23,476 bases of DNA from Clostridiales bacterium. Lineage in GTDB: Bacteria; Bacillota; Clostridia; Lachnospirales; Lachnospiraceae. This document shows positions 16,491 through 23,476 of this stretch, piece after piece. How positions within the stretch are numbered: the stretch's first letter is position 1; each line of letters starts with the position of its first letter. The stretch is taken from the NCBI GenBank assembly GCA_029267975.1, contig JAJUHH010000003.1:1-23476 (forward strand). The letters are read 5' to 3'. The notes beneath the pieces are model-generated. The model was not told where the DNA came from and ran no database searches. It saw only the letters and a program-made list of their open reading frames with translations. Both the position numbers and the translations under genes were made by a program.

Positions 16491-18563
16491 ATGGAGAAAA
16501 GAATAGTTATAGTAGGGGCTGGTTATGCAGGTATATTGACAGCCAAAAAATTAGAAAAACGACTAAAGAAATCGAAGGATGTCAGCATCACCATCATTGA
16601 CAAGAATCCATTCCACACCATGCTAACTGAGCTTCACGAAGTTGCAGCAAACCGTGTGGACGAAGACAGCATTAAAATTAGCCTGGATAAGGTCTTCGCC
16701 GGACGTAAGGTTAATGTAAAAATGGATACGGTCACCTCGATCGATTATACGAAGAAGATTGTCACAGGGGAGAATGAATCCTATCCCTATGATATTTTAG
16801 TGATTGCAGCAGGCTCCAAGCCGACATATTTCGGTATCCCAGGTGCTGAAGAACATACCTTTAAACTGTGGTCCTATGAGGATGCAGTTGTTTTAAAAGA
16901 TCATATTCATACTACCTTCCGTAAGGCTGCTTTAATTTCAAACAGAGAAGAAAGAAGAAGATTATTAACCTTTTATGTTGTTGGTGCCGGATTTACCGGT
17001 GTAGAGATGATCGGTGAGCTGGCGGAGTATGTTCCTATTCTTTGTGAAAAATTTGGCATTGCTCGTGAAGATGTCAGCATGGTTAATGTAGATGGTCTGA
17101 GCAGACCGATCCCTAATCTACCGGAGAAATTATCCTTAAAGGTTGCAAGACGTCTTGAGAAAATGGGTGTTAAACTCATAATGAGCGCTTTTGTAACCGG
17201 CGTTGGTTCTGATTATATTGAGCTTAAGCAGGGTGAGCAGGTAACACGTTACAGTGTGGGCACCATTATCTGGGCAGCAGGTATCCAGAGTAATGATGTG
17301 GTTCAGAGCTCCAAGGATCTTGAGATCACCCGCGGCGGACGTATTCAGGTGGATGAATACCTTCGTTCCAGCAAAGACAAAAATGTATATGTGATCGGCG
17401 ATAATATGTACTATGTACCCGAAGGCGAGGAGCGCCCGGTTCCGCAGATGGTTGAGAACTGTGAGCAAAGCGCCGATGTGGCTGCACATAATATCATCAG
17501 CCAGTTAACCGGCAAGGGTGAGCTTGAGGTTTACAAGCCCAAGTTCCACGGCGTAATGGTATGTATCGGCGGACGTTACGGCGTATGCCATGTGGGTCTG
17601 CCCGGACACTTCTTCAGCATGCCCTCCTTCCTTGCAATGTTTGCAAAGCACTTTATTAATATCGTTTACTTTATCCAGGTACTTGGCTGGAATAAGATTT
17701 TCCATTATGTAAAAAATGAGTTCTTTACAGTACGTAACTGCAGAAGCTTTGTAGGAGGACATTTCTCCAATCGTACACCCAGCTTCTTACTGGTTCCGCT
17801 TCGTGTATGGCTTGGCGCAGTATGGGTATTTGAAGGTATCATGAAGATCGTAGAGGGATGGTTTACCAGTCCTAAGTTAGCAGGCTTCTTTGGTGGAGCA
17901 ACTGCGTGGTATAATAGCATTCTTAATCCTAGCGCAGGCGGAAGCACTCCCGATGCTGCCTCCTCTGCTACCACTGCAGCAGCAAATGGTGTGATTAAAG
18001 TTGTAAATATGGTATCTACCCATGCAACACGTGCAATCCAGGTCACTGCTGACGCAGCTTCCTCCGCAACCGTAGAAGGCGGTGAGGCAGCAGGTGAAGT
18101 TGCTGCAAGCGTTGGTCATGTTCTTGCTAACTGGAATATCCTTGGACTGTTCAAGGTGATCTTTGTAAGCGGTAAGGAACTGGCACATTCTGCAATCAGC
18201 GATTATGCATTTAAGCTGGATATTCCCTTAATGAATTGGTTTGTTGATAAATTGATCTTACCCAATGACGGGGTACAGATGTTTATGCAGATTTTCATTG
18301 TTATCGCTGAGATTTTAGTTGGTTTAGCGCTTATGGGAGGCTTATTCACTGCTCCTGCCGCAGCTGTTTCTCTGGTCCTTCAATTTATGTTTGTATGTAC
18401 CACCGGTTTGTATTTAGGAACCTTCTGGATGATCTTTGCCGGAATCGCTGTTTTAATTGGCGCTGGTAGAACCTTAGGTCTTGACTATTATGCAATGCCC
18501 GGCCTGAAGAAGCTGTGGAAGAGAATTCCGTTCGTCAGAAAGTGGTATATTTATAATGATTAA
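16491..18563 (+). CDS. ndh2: Type II NADH dehydrogenase with C-terminal membrane domain (Ndh2, EET type)
   Basis: The 690-residue product begins with a non-proton-pumping NADH:quinone oxidoreductase: FAD site GAGYAG (9-14), NADH site GAGFTG (165-170), WAAG (261-264) and IGD (302-304). Ordinary NDH-2 enzymes end near residue 400. Here the chain goes on with membrane segments (about 381-398 and 430-452), an Ala/Ser/Thr-rich insert (about 480-548), and three more hydrophobic segments (about 596-660) resembling a DoxX-like domain. Membrane-tailed Ndh2 is the form found in the Listeria EET locus, where it feeds a separate demethylmenaquinone pool. The stop overlaps the next gene by 8 bp. GGAG lies 5 bases before the ATG. 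Use of quinone is well supported by the family; the EET role is inferred from the neighbours. Confidence 0.9.
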   Translation: MEKRIVIVGAGYAGILTAKKLEKRLKKSKDVSITIIDKNPFHTMLTELHEVAANRVDEDSIKISLDKVFAGRKVNVKMDTVTSIDYTKKIVTGENESYPYDILVIAAGSKPTYFGIPGAEEHTFKLWSYEDAVVLKDHIHTTFRKAALISNREERRRLLTFYVVGAGFTGVEMIGELAEYVPILCEKFGIAREDVSMVNVDGLSRPIPNLPEKLSLKVARRLEKMGVKLIMSAFVTGVGSDYIELKQGEQVTRYSVGTIIWAAGIQSNDVVQSSKDLEITRGGRIQVDEYLRSSKDKNVYVIGDNMYYVPEGEERPVPQMVENCEQSADVAAHNIISQLTGKGELEVYKPKFHGVMVCIGGRYGVCHVGLPGHFFSMPSFLAMFAKHFINIVYFIQVLGWNKIFHYVKNEFFTVRNCRSFVGGHFSNRTPSFLLVPLRVWLGAVWVFEGIMKIVEGWFTSPKLAGFFGGATAWYNSILNPSAGGSTPDAASSATTAAANGVIKVVNMVSTHATRAIQVTADAASSATVEGGEAAGEVAASVGHVLANWNILGLFKVIFVSGKELAHSAISDYAFKLDIPLMNWFVDKLILPNDGVQMFMQIFIVIAEILVGLALMGGLFTAPAAAVSLVLQFMFVCTTGLYLGTFWMIFAGIAVLIGAGRTLGLDYYAMPGLKKLWKRIPFVRKWYIYND

Positions 18564-19533
18564 TGTAATAAGAAATGATGAAGGAATGGAGCTGATCCGT
18601 TCCGAAGATGCACTCGCACTGGTGAAGCAGGAGTTGGAACGAGTACTATCCAAGTCACCGCTGATCATCCGGGAATATACGAAGCATCTGATGTCCTCTC
18701 AAGGCAAATATATTCGCGCTGTCTCCGTAATCACCTGTTCAGAGAATGAGGACGGATATATTCATACGAATGCAATTAAGATGGCGACGGCAATTGAGCT
18801 TTTGCACTTAGCAACGTTGGTGCATGATGACATCATTGATAACGCAGAGCTTCGACGTGGAAATGTTACTTTACAGAAGAAATACGGTAAGCGTACTGCT
18901 GTAATATGCGGGGACTATCTGTTAAGTGTAGCCCTTCGTATGGCAGCCTCCCTGGAGAATAAGAAGGATTATGTAGATCTTGCATTACCTGATTATGTGG
19001 AAAGGGTCTGCCTGGGGGAACTGAACCAGCATATTAATAACGGGAATATTAATCTTTCGATTTATCATTATCTGAAGATTATATCCGGTAAGACTGCGGC
19101 ACTTTTTGAAGCATCCTATTATGCTGGTGCAATCTTCTCCGATTGCGGAGAGGATCAGGTGAAGCTGTATCGCCAGCTGGGCTTTAACGTAGGAATGATT
19201 TTTCAATTGACTGACGACTGCATTGATTTTGAGGATACGGTTGAGACGGCTTTTAAGCCAGTTCAGTCTGATTATGAACAGGGGGTTATTACCCTTCCTC
19301 TGATCCACGCATTTTCCAAGCTGAGTGACTTTAAGAAGAAGGCTCAGGAACAGGGAATATCACGCCAGGAGATCAATGAGGCTGTGGCAAAGACCGGAGG
19401 TCTTAAGTTCACACGTCTGTTGGTGCAGAAATATTATAAGAAGTCTATGAAGATCATAGATGAACTTACAGCAGCAGCAGAAAAGAAAGAAAAATTAATA
19501 ACAATTTTGAATAAAGCTTCACGTTTATCCTGA
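18556..19533 (+). CDS. dmkB: Polyprenyl diphosphate synthase (DmkB-like)
   Basis: The 325-residue trans-prenyltransferase extends allylic diphosphates with isopentenyl diphosphate to make the side chain of a quinone. The first aspartate-rich motif DDIID is at 91-95 and the second, DDCID, at 220-224, followed by FKPVQSDYEQGVITLPL, as in the family. The usual GGKRLRP near the N-terminus is reduced to QGKYIRA (49-55). The ATG at 18556 overlaps the ndh2 stop by 8 bp, giving translational coupling; Met11 is possible but has poor spacing from any Shine-Dalgarno. In the EET locus this position is held by dmkB, the side-chain synthase for demethylmenaquinone. A housekeeping heptaprenyl synthase cannot be ruled out from this gene alone. 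Confidence 0.9.
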   Translation: MINVIRNDEGMELIRSEDALALVKQELERVLSKSPLIIREYTKHLMSSQGKYIRAVSVITCSENEDGYIHTNAIKMATAIELLHLATLVHDDIIDNAELRRGNVTLQKKYGKRTAVICGDYLLSVALRMAASLENKKDYVDLALPDYVERVCLGELNQHINNGNINLSIYHYLKIISGKTAALFEASYYAGAIFSDCGEDQVKLYRQLGFNVGMIFQLTDDCIDFEDTVETAFKPVQSDYEQGVITLPLIHAFSKLSDFKKKAQEQGISRQEINEAVAKTGGLKFTRLLVQKYYKKSMKIIDELTAAAEKKEKLITILNKASRLS

Positions 19534-19560
19534 TAATTATTATCAATATATTAAAAATCA

Positions 19561-19592
19561 CCGGGTTTCCTGACGATCGGTCAGGAACCCGG
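19561..19592 (+). other. Stable hairpin between the dmkB- and dmkA-like genes
   Basis: CCGGGTT-T-CCTGAC and GTCAGG-AACCCGG form a 13-bp stem with one bulged T and a 5-nt loop. No run of T follows, so it is not a normal intrinsic terminator. RNA processing, stability control or partial attenuation inside the operon are options. Confidence 0.6.
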
Positions 19593-19617
19593 ACAAATAG
19601 AAAGTGTGTAAATCTTA

Positions 19618-20517
19618 ATGAGACGATTTTTAGACTATATTGAGATCAGGACGAAAATAACCAGTATCTTTGCGTTTCTTATGACCATCGCTTTGCTGGT
19701 TTATCAAAAGCAGACAATTAATTGGAGCCTGACAGGAATATTCTTTATGGCTATGTTCCTGTTTGACCTGACAACAACAGCAATTAATAACTACATAGAT
19801 ACAAAAAGTAACCATCAGGTATTGCAATTTGAGCGAAGGACTGCACTGATCATCATTTATGTGCTTTTCGGCATAAGTGCTTCTTTGGGAATCTTACTTG
19901 CTTGCCTTACGGATCTTGTTATTTTTCTGATTGGCGGCCTTTGCTTTCTCTGCGGTGTGTTTTACACCTATGGGCCCTTGCCGATCTCCAGGATGCCCTT
20001 GGGTGAGGTTTTATCGGGAGCCTTTTACGGGATTATGATACCCTTTATTCTCCTTTATATCAACTCACCGGCGGGAACATTTTTAAGCTGGAATGTTAAA
20101 GAAATGACAATTTTCTTACAGTTGAATATTGTTCCTATCTTGTTATTGCTATTATTTGCCGTAATACCCTTTTGCACCACTGCCAATATTATGTTAGCCA
20201 ATAATATCTGCGATCTAGAGAAAGATATTTTGGTAAAGCGGCATACACTTCCTTATTATATAGGAAAAAAGGCACTCTATTTATTTGCCGGTCTTTATTA
20301 TATAACTTATATGGCAGTTATTGCGCTAGTGATTGTTAAATATTTATCACCAATTTGTTTGTTGTCCCTTATCACAATTTTGCCGGTTCAGAAGAATATC
20401 AAGGTATTTTTTCAAAAGCAGGATAAGTCCGCAACTTTTGTTGTGGCAATTAAAAACTATCTTCTGATTATGGGTGCGAATACACTGCTGATTTTCATCA
20501 GTGCTTTCCTGGGCTAG
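19618..20517 (+). CDS. dmkA: UbiA-family prenyltransferase (MenA/DmkA-like)
   Basis: The 299-residue membrane protein has about eight hydrophobic segments and the two UbiA motifs: FDLTTTAINNYID (residues 49-61, Asp50, Asn58, Asp61) and NNICDLEKDILVKRHTLP (195-212, Asp199, Glu201, Asp203). MenA-type members attach a polyprenyl chain to 1,4-dihydroxy-2-naphthoate, giving demethylmenaquinone. The start MRRFLDYIEIRTKITS matches the usual N-terminus of the family, yet there is no convincing Shine-Dalgarno (only GAAAGTGTG). Translation may be weak or helped by upstream ribosomes. It follows the prenyl synthase by 84 bp with a hairpin between. No methyltransferase (MenG) is near, which agrees with demethylmenaquinone as product. 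The naphthoate source is not in the window. Confidence 0.87.
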   Translation: MRRFLDYIEIRTKITSIFAFLMTIALLVYQKQTINWSLTGIFFMAMFLFDLTTTAINNYIDTKSNHQVLQFERRTALIIIYVLFGISASLGILLACLTDLVIFLIGGLCFLCGVFYTYGPLPISRMPLGEVLSGAFYGIMIPFILLYINSPAGTFLSWNVKEMTIFLQLNIVPILLLLLFAVIPFCTTANIMLANNICDLEKDILVKRHTLPYYIGKKALYLFAGLYYITYMAVIALVIVKYLSPICLLSLITILPVQKNIKVFFQKQDKSATFVVAIKNYLLIMGANTLLIFISAFLG

Positions 20518-20546
20518 ACCACAGAAGAAAGATGAACTCGATATTT

Positions 20547-20570
20547 ATTCCCCCTGAATAAGGGTGGAAT
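20547..20570 (+). other. Hairpin before the PplA-like gene
   Basis: ATTCCCCCT (20547-20555) and AGGGTGGAAT (20561-20570) form a stem with one bulged base and a 5-nt loop. The following TAATATAAAAAA is not a T run. It may be a weak terminator or a 5' stabiliser of the strongly translated pplA message. Confidence 0.5.
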
Positions 20571-20615
20571 TAATATAAAAAACAATAAACAAAACATCAA
20601 TGGAGGAAAGAAATT

Positions 20616-21620
20616 ATGAAGAAAATTTTAGCGATGTTACTTTGCTTAGGAATGGTAATGTCAATGCTCACAGGATGCGGTGCTAAGAGCGAAGCTGTTA
20701 AGACCGGTCTTGCAGTTGTTTCATCAATTGGAAAGTCAACTGACGCTACAGCAGAAAAGGATGGTCTTGGAGAAATCGATTCCATGATCGCAGCTGTATT
20801 AGTTGACAAGGATGGTAAGATCGTAGATTGTAAGATTGATGCTGCTCAGACAAAGATTAACTTCTCAACAGAAGGTAAGTTAACAACTGATCCTGCAACT
20901 GTATTCCAGACAAAGCAGGAGAAGAAGGAAGCTTATGGTATGAAGGGCTCTTCCAGCATCGGTAAAGAGTGGTATGAGCAGGCTGATGGTTTTGCTAAAT
21001 ACTGCGTTGGCAAAACTGTTGACCAGATTAAGGGTATCGCTGTTAATGAAGAAGGTGTAGCAAGCGACGCTGATCTTGCTGCTACAATTACTGTACATAT
21101 CGGTGATTTCATTGAAGTTGTAACTAAGGCTGCTGCTAATGCAAGCGATTTAGGTGCAAAGAAAGGCGATAAGCTTGGTCTTGCAACTACTACAGATATG
21201 GGTCAGTCTAAAGATGCATCTGCTGATGGCGATGGTTTAGCTCAGGCTTATTCCTTCTATACAGCACTTACCTTAGATAAAGATGGCAAGATCACAAGCT
21301 GTACAATTGATGCTTCTCAGGGTAACGTTAACTTCTCAACAGCAGGTGTAGTTACTTCTGATTTAACAGTTGCTCCTCAGACCAAGCAGGAACTGAAGGA
21401 AGGCTATGGAATGAAGAAGGCATCCGGTATCGGCAAAGAGTGGTATGAGCAGGCAAATGCATTTGCTAAATATGTTACCGGTAAGAAAGTTGCAGATGTT
21501 AAGGGTATTGCTGTTACAGAAGACGGTAAGGCAGGCGACGCTGATTTAGCAGCATCCGTAACCGTTCATGTTACAGATTTCATCTCTAACGTAGAGAAGG
21601 CAGCTGCAAACGCTCAGTAA
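20616..21620 (+). CDS. pplA: PplA-like surface lipoprotein with two flavin-binding repeats
   Basis: The 334-residue product starts with a lipoprotein signal (LTGC, Cys21). Two homologous domains follow, about 28-175 and 186-332. Both contain DKDGKI, an INFST/VNFST strand, QTKQE-KE-YGMK, SIGKEWYEQ/GIGKEWYEQ, K-x2-KGIAV and DADLAA-x-x-TVH. This matches PplA of the flavin-based EET system, in which each domain carries covalent FMN and passes electrons to outside acceptors. By comparison with the SGATxT motif of FMN_bind domains, Thr157 (DADLAATIT) is the candidate FMN site of repeat 1; the same place in repeat 2 is Ser314 (DADLAASVT). The codon choice (GCT, GTT, AAG, GAT) is strikingly uniform compared with neighbours, suggesting high expression. 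GGAGG precedes the ATG. Assignment rests on remembered family resemblance and context. Confidence 0.85.
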   Translation: MKKILAMLLCLGMVMSMLTGCGAKSEAVKTGLAVVSSIGKSTDATAEKDGLGEIDSMIAAVLVDKDGKIVDCKIDAAQTKINFSTEGKLTTDPATVFQTKQEKKEAYGMKGSSSIGKEWYEQADGFAKYCVGKTVDQIKGIAVNEEGVASDADLAATITVHIGDFIEVVTKAAANASDLGAKKGDKLGLATTTDMGQSKDASADGDGLAQAYSFYTALTLDKDGKITSCTIDASQGNVNFSTAGVVTSDLTVAPQTKQELKEGYGMKKASGIGKEWYEQANAFAKYVTGKKVADVKGIAVTEDGKAGDADLAASVTVHVTDFISNVEKAAANAQ

Positions 21621-21657
21621 TTTGGGTGAGTGATTGAAAGACAGGCAGAATTAAATA

Positions 21658-21860
21658 GTTACTGTTCACCCTTCAGTAGTTAAATAGTTAAGATTCAGGC
21701 AAAGGATTCCGGAGCGGAGTATTATTTGCGTTCGTCAGTACTTAGGCTCTGTACTGTAGAGCCTTACGTACTGTTATGAAACGCAACTAAGCGGAAGCGG
21801 CTCCGCGCAGGAACCTTTGCCAAGATCTTAATATCAAGTCTAGTTAGGGTGAACAGTAAC
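21658..21860. repeat. Long imperfect palindrome (203 bp) between pplA-like and apbE genes
   Basis: Perfect 15-bp ends, GTTACTGTTCACCCT (21658-21672) and AGGGTGAACAGTAAC (21846-21860), enclose further matched blocks: GGCAAAGG/CCTTTGCC, GGAG/CTCC, GCGTT/AACGC, AGTAC/GTACT and a central AGGCTCT/AGAGCCT around a 7-nt loop (21751-21757). The matched pairs keep nearly the same centre, so the element could fold as one long hairpin. It has no coding potential and looks like a MITE or REP-type repeat. The ends share GTTACTG with the first long palindrome, but in the opposite direction relative to the centre. Confidence 0.8.
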
Positions 21861-21876
21861 ATTCAATTGTCAGAAT

Positions 21877-21920
21877 AGCTGTTGTAAACATGAAAACAGT
21901 AGTGTTTACAGCAGCTTTTT
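21877..21920 (+). terminator. Intrinsic terminator before apbE
   Basis: AGCTGTTGTAAACA (21877-21890) pairs over 14 bp (one G-T wobble) with TGTTTACAGCAGCT (21903-21916), followed by TTTT. It should end transcripts from pplA, so apbE probably has its own promoter; a TATAAT at 21923-21928 lies right behind it but lacks a good -35 element. With the palindrome this accounts for the 397-bp gap. Confidence 0.85.
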
Positions 21921-22017
21921 GCTATAATGTAGGATGTGTAACCTATGGATCGGCATAATATTTATTGATCCATTGATGAATGCATCATACAAGGGAAAGA
22001 AAATATGGGGTGAAATC

Positions 22018-23115
22018 TTGAAACGTAGGATTATTGTAATTACTTTACTTATTACTATTATAGTTAACATGACCGGCTGCGGACTGATAGAAAAGAAGCC
22101 GACGCGTTATCAGGCGCAATTTTTAGAATTATTTGATACAGTGACTACAATCATCGGCTATGCCGATAGTAAGGAAGAGTTCTCTGAATTTGCACAGTCT
22201 GTTCATGATATTTTAGAGCAATATCATGAGCTTTATGATATATACAATGATTACGAAGGCGTGAATAATATTAAGACCATCAATGATAATGCGGGTATTG
22301 CTCCGGTGAAGGTAGACCGTAAGATCATCGATGTACTTCTGAAATCCAAGGAAGCCTATACTCTGTCCCAGGGAAAGAAGAATATTGCCTTTGGAGCGGT
22401 GCTGCGCGTATGGCATGAATATCGGGAAGCAGGCCTGGCAGACCCGGATAATGCCAGCTTACCGGATATGGAGTTACTAAAAGAAAAAGCACTGCATACG
22501 GATATTAATAAGGTGATTATTGATGAAGAAGCTTCCACCGTATATCTGGAAGATCCCGAGATGAGCCTGGATGTGGGAGCGATTGCCAAGGGATATGCAA
22601 CAGAGCAGGTGGTTCAGCAACTCAATGCTAAGGGATATTATAATGCGCTGATATCTGTTGGCGGCAATGTTCGGGCAATGGGGAGCAAGGGAATAGATCT
22701 CAGGGAAACGGATGCATCTGGGAAGGAGAGCATTCCCTGGAGTGTTGGCATACAAAACCCTGACCAGGAAAGTGATAATCAGTATATCGAGCTGCTTGAT
22801 TTAAGGGATAAGTCCCTGGTATCCAGCGGTGACTATGAACGTTATTATACGGTTAATGGAAAGCGCTATCATCATATCATCAACCCGGAGACCTTAATGC
22901 CGGCGGATTACTTTACCGCTGTATCCATCGTGACGGAGGATTCCGGCTGGGCAGATGCGCTGACTACGGTTATTTTTAATATGCCCTATGAAGATGGATT
23001 AAAGCTTATTGAGGGGCTTAGCGATACCGAAGCTCTATGGGTCTTTCAGGATGGAAGCCTTAAGTATACCGATGGCTTTGCTGCATATCTAAAGCAGGAC
23101 AGCGCAGCAGAGTAA
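22018..23115 (+). CDS. apbE: FAD:protein FMN transferase, lipoprotein form (ApbE/FmnB)
   Basis: ApbE splits FAD and attaches FMN covalently to Thr or Ser of exported proteins. I choose the TTG at 22018, preceded by GGGGTG with 6-base spacing. From there the product (365 residues) starts with KRRIIVITLL and a lipobox NMTGC (Cys21). The upstream ATG codons in frame (21934, 21976) would put 28 or 14 odd residues before the signal and have no ribosome-binding site. ApbE motifs are present: LDVGAIAKGYATE (about 184-196), SVGGNVRAMG, SSGDYERYYTVNGKRYHHIINPET, and ADALTT (312-317), the Mg2+/FAD-binding end. Its expected target is the PplA-like lipoprotein next to it, as with FmnB in Listeria. Confidence 0.92.
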   Translation: MKRRIIVITLLITIIVNMTGCGLIEKKPTRYQAQFLELFDTVTTIIGYADSKEEFSEFAQSVHDILEQYHELYDIYNDYEGVNNIKTINDNAGIAPVKVDRKIIDVLLKSKEAYTLSQGKKNIAFGAVLRVWHEYREAGLADPDNASLPDMELLKEKALHTDINKVIIDEEASTVYLEDPEMSLDVGAIAKGYATEQVVQQLNAKGYYNALISVGGNVRAMGSKGIDLRETDASGKESIPWSVGIQNPDQESDNQYIELLDLRDKSLVSSGDYERYYTVNGKRYHHIINPETLMPADYFTAVSIVTEDSGWADALTTVIFNMPYEDGLKLIEGLSDTEALWVFQDGSLKYTDGFAAYLKQDSAAE

Positions 23116-23224
23116 GACTTGCAGAAACTTCCTTCTTAGTATAGAATTAGATATCATTCACTAGGCAGAGAGTAATGCTCTGCATATCCATGTAATTTAT
23201 TAAGAATTAGGATGGTGAAAACAC

Positions 23225-23476
23225 ATGGATCATATCGACAGGCAATTATTAAATATTCTTCAGGATAATGCCCGGGTACCTTTAAAGCAGCTGGCAGAGA
23301 AGGTATACCTTTCCTCACCGGCGGTAGCGGCAAGAATTGCACGTTTGGAGGAGCAGGGGATCATCAAGGGCTATCACACGGAGATTGATTGGTTGAAATT
23401 AGGCCAACATATTACGGCATTTATCAATCTGGAGGTAGCGCCGGCACAGAAGCCGGAGTTCTATCCCTTTATCAAA
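23225..23476 (+). CDS. Lrp/AsnC-family regulator, 3' end missing
   Basis: The first 84 residues are in the window and the frame is still open at the edge. The N-terminal winged helix-turn-helix is typical of Lrp/AsnC: MDHIDRQLLNILQDNAR, VPLKQLAEKVYLSSPAVAARI, RLEEQGIIKGYHTEID. The sequence then enters the RAM ligand-binding domain (ITAFINLEVAP). Such proteins sense amino acids or related small molecules and form octamers on DNA. AGGATGG lies about 8 bases before the ATG. The 109-bp gap after apbE contains only a small hairpin (GCAGAG-N7-CTCTGC) without a T run. Whether it controls the EET genes cannot be told. Confidence 0.9.
   Translation, partial: MDHIDRQLLNILQDNARVPLKQLAEKVYLSSPAVAARIARLEEQGIIKGYHTEIDWLKLGQHITAFINLEVAPAQKPEFYPFIK

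Noticed and set aside
20616..21620. Two repeats as evidence of recent tandem duplication or assembly artefact
   Set aside because: The repeats differ at many residues and at the DNA level, so the duplication is old and typical of PplA-like proteins.
21934..22017. N-terminal extension of ApbE from the ATG at 21934
   Set aside because: It would put 28 residues before a normal lipoprotein signal and has no ribosome-binding site; the TTG at 22018 has one.
23180..23199. Hairpin after apbE as a terminator
   Set aside because: The stem near GCAGAG/CTCTGC (about 23166-23184) is only 6 bp and is not followed by T residues.

Overview
The window looks like chromosome of an anaerobic low-GC Firmicute, most likely a Lachnospiraceae-type (Clostridium cluster XIVa) bacterium. 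This rests on strong AGGAGG ribosome-binding sites, A+T-rich promoters, lipoproteins with short leaders, and the gene content. There are no rRNA, tRNA, CRISPR, phage or transposase genes. The assignment to family is inference from style and gene content, not from a search.

Left part (1-5831). The 3' part of a MutT-type Nudix hydrolase overlaps, tail to tail, a membrane-sensor/LuxR regulator gene that carries an in-frame TAA. Upstream of the regulator in the same operon is an extracellular solute-binding protein gene with a frameshift. Both genes of this two-gene module therefore look broken. Next is a three-gene plus-strand operon: a small DUF4870-like membrane protein and two lipoproteins of unknown function. 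It ends at a very long imperfect palindrome (5581-5765).

Middle (5832-12528). A cytoplasmic-type asparaginase and a CPBP intramembrane protease lie on the minus strand. A strong consensus promoter (TTGACA-N17-TATAAT) then drives a TetR regulator overlapping a PAS/histidine kinase/receiver hybrid. A small secreted DUF2680-like protein and a MATE transporter follow, both with clear terminators.

Uronate region (12525-16268). A divergent AraC regulator faces kduI, an unnamed cytoplasmic discoidin-like protein and an SDR dehydrogenase. Together these suggest catabolism of 5-dehydro-4-deoxy-uronate from pectin or similar polysaccharide.

Right part (16346-23115). This is the most interesting section and resembles the flavin-based extracellular electron transfer (EET) locus known from Listeria. 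It holds a type II NADH dehydrogenase with a membrane tail (ndh2), a polyprenyl diphosphate synthase (dmkB-like), a UbiA prenyltransferase (dmkA-like), a two-repeat PplA-like lipoprotein and a lipoprotein ApbE flavin transferase (fmnB-like). The inferred route is NADH to Ndh2 to a dedicated demethylmenaquinone pool to a surface flavin lipoprotein flavinylated by ApbE. EetA and EetB are not in the window. A second long palindrome (21658-21860) separates pplA from apbE. The window ends inside an Lrp/AsnC regulator.
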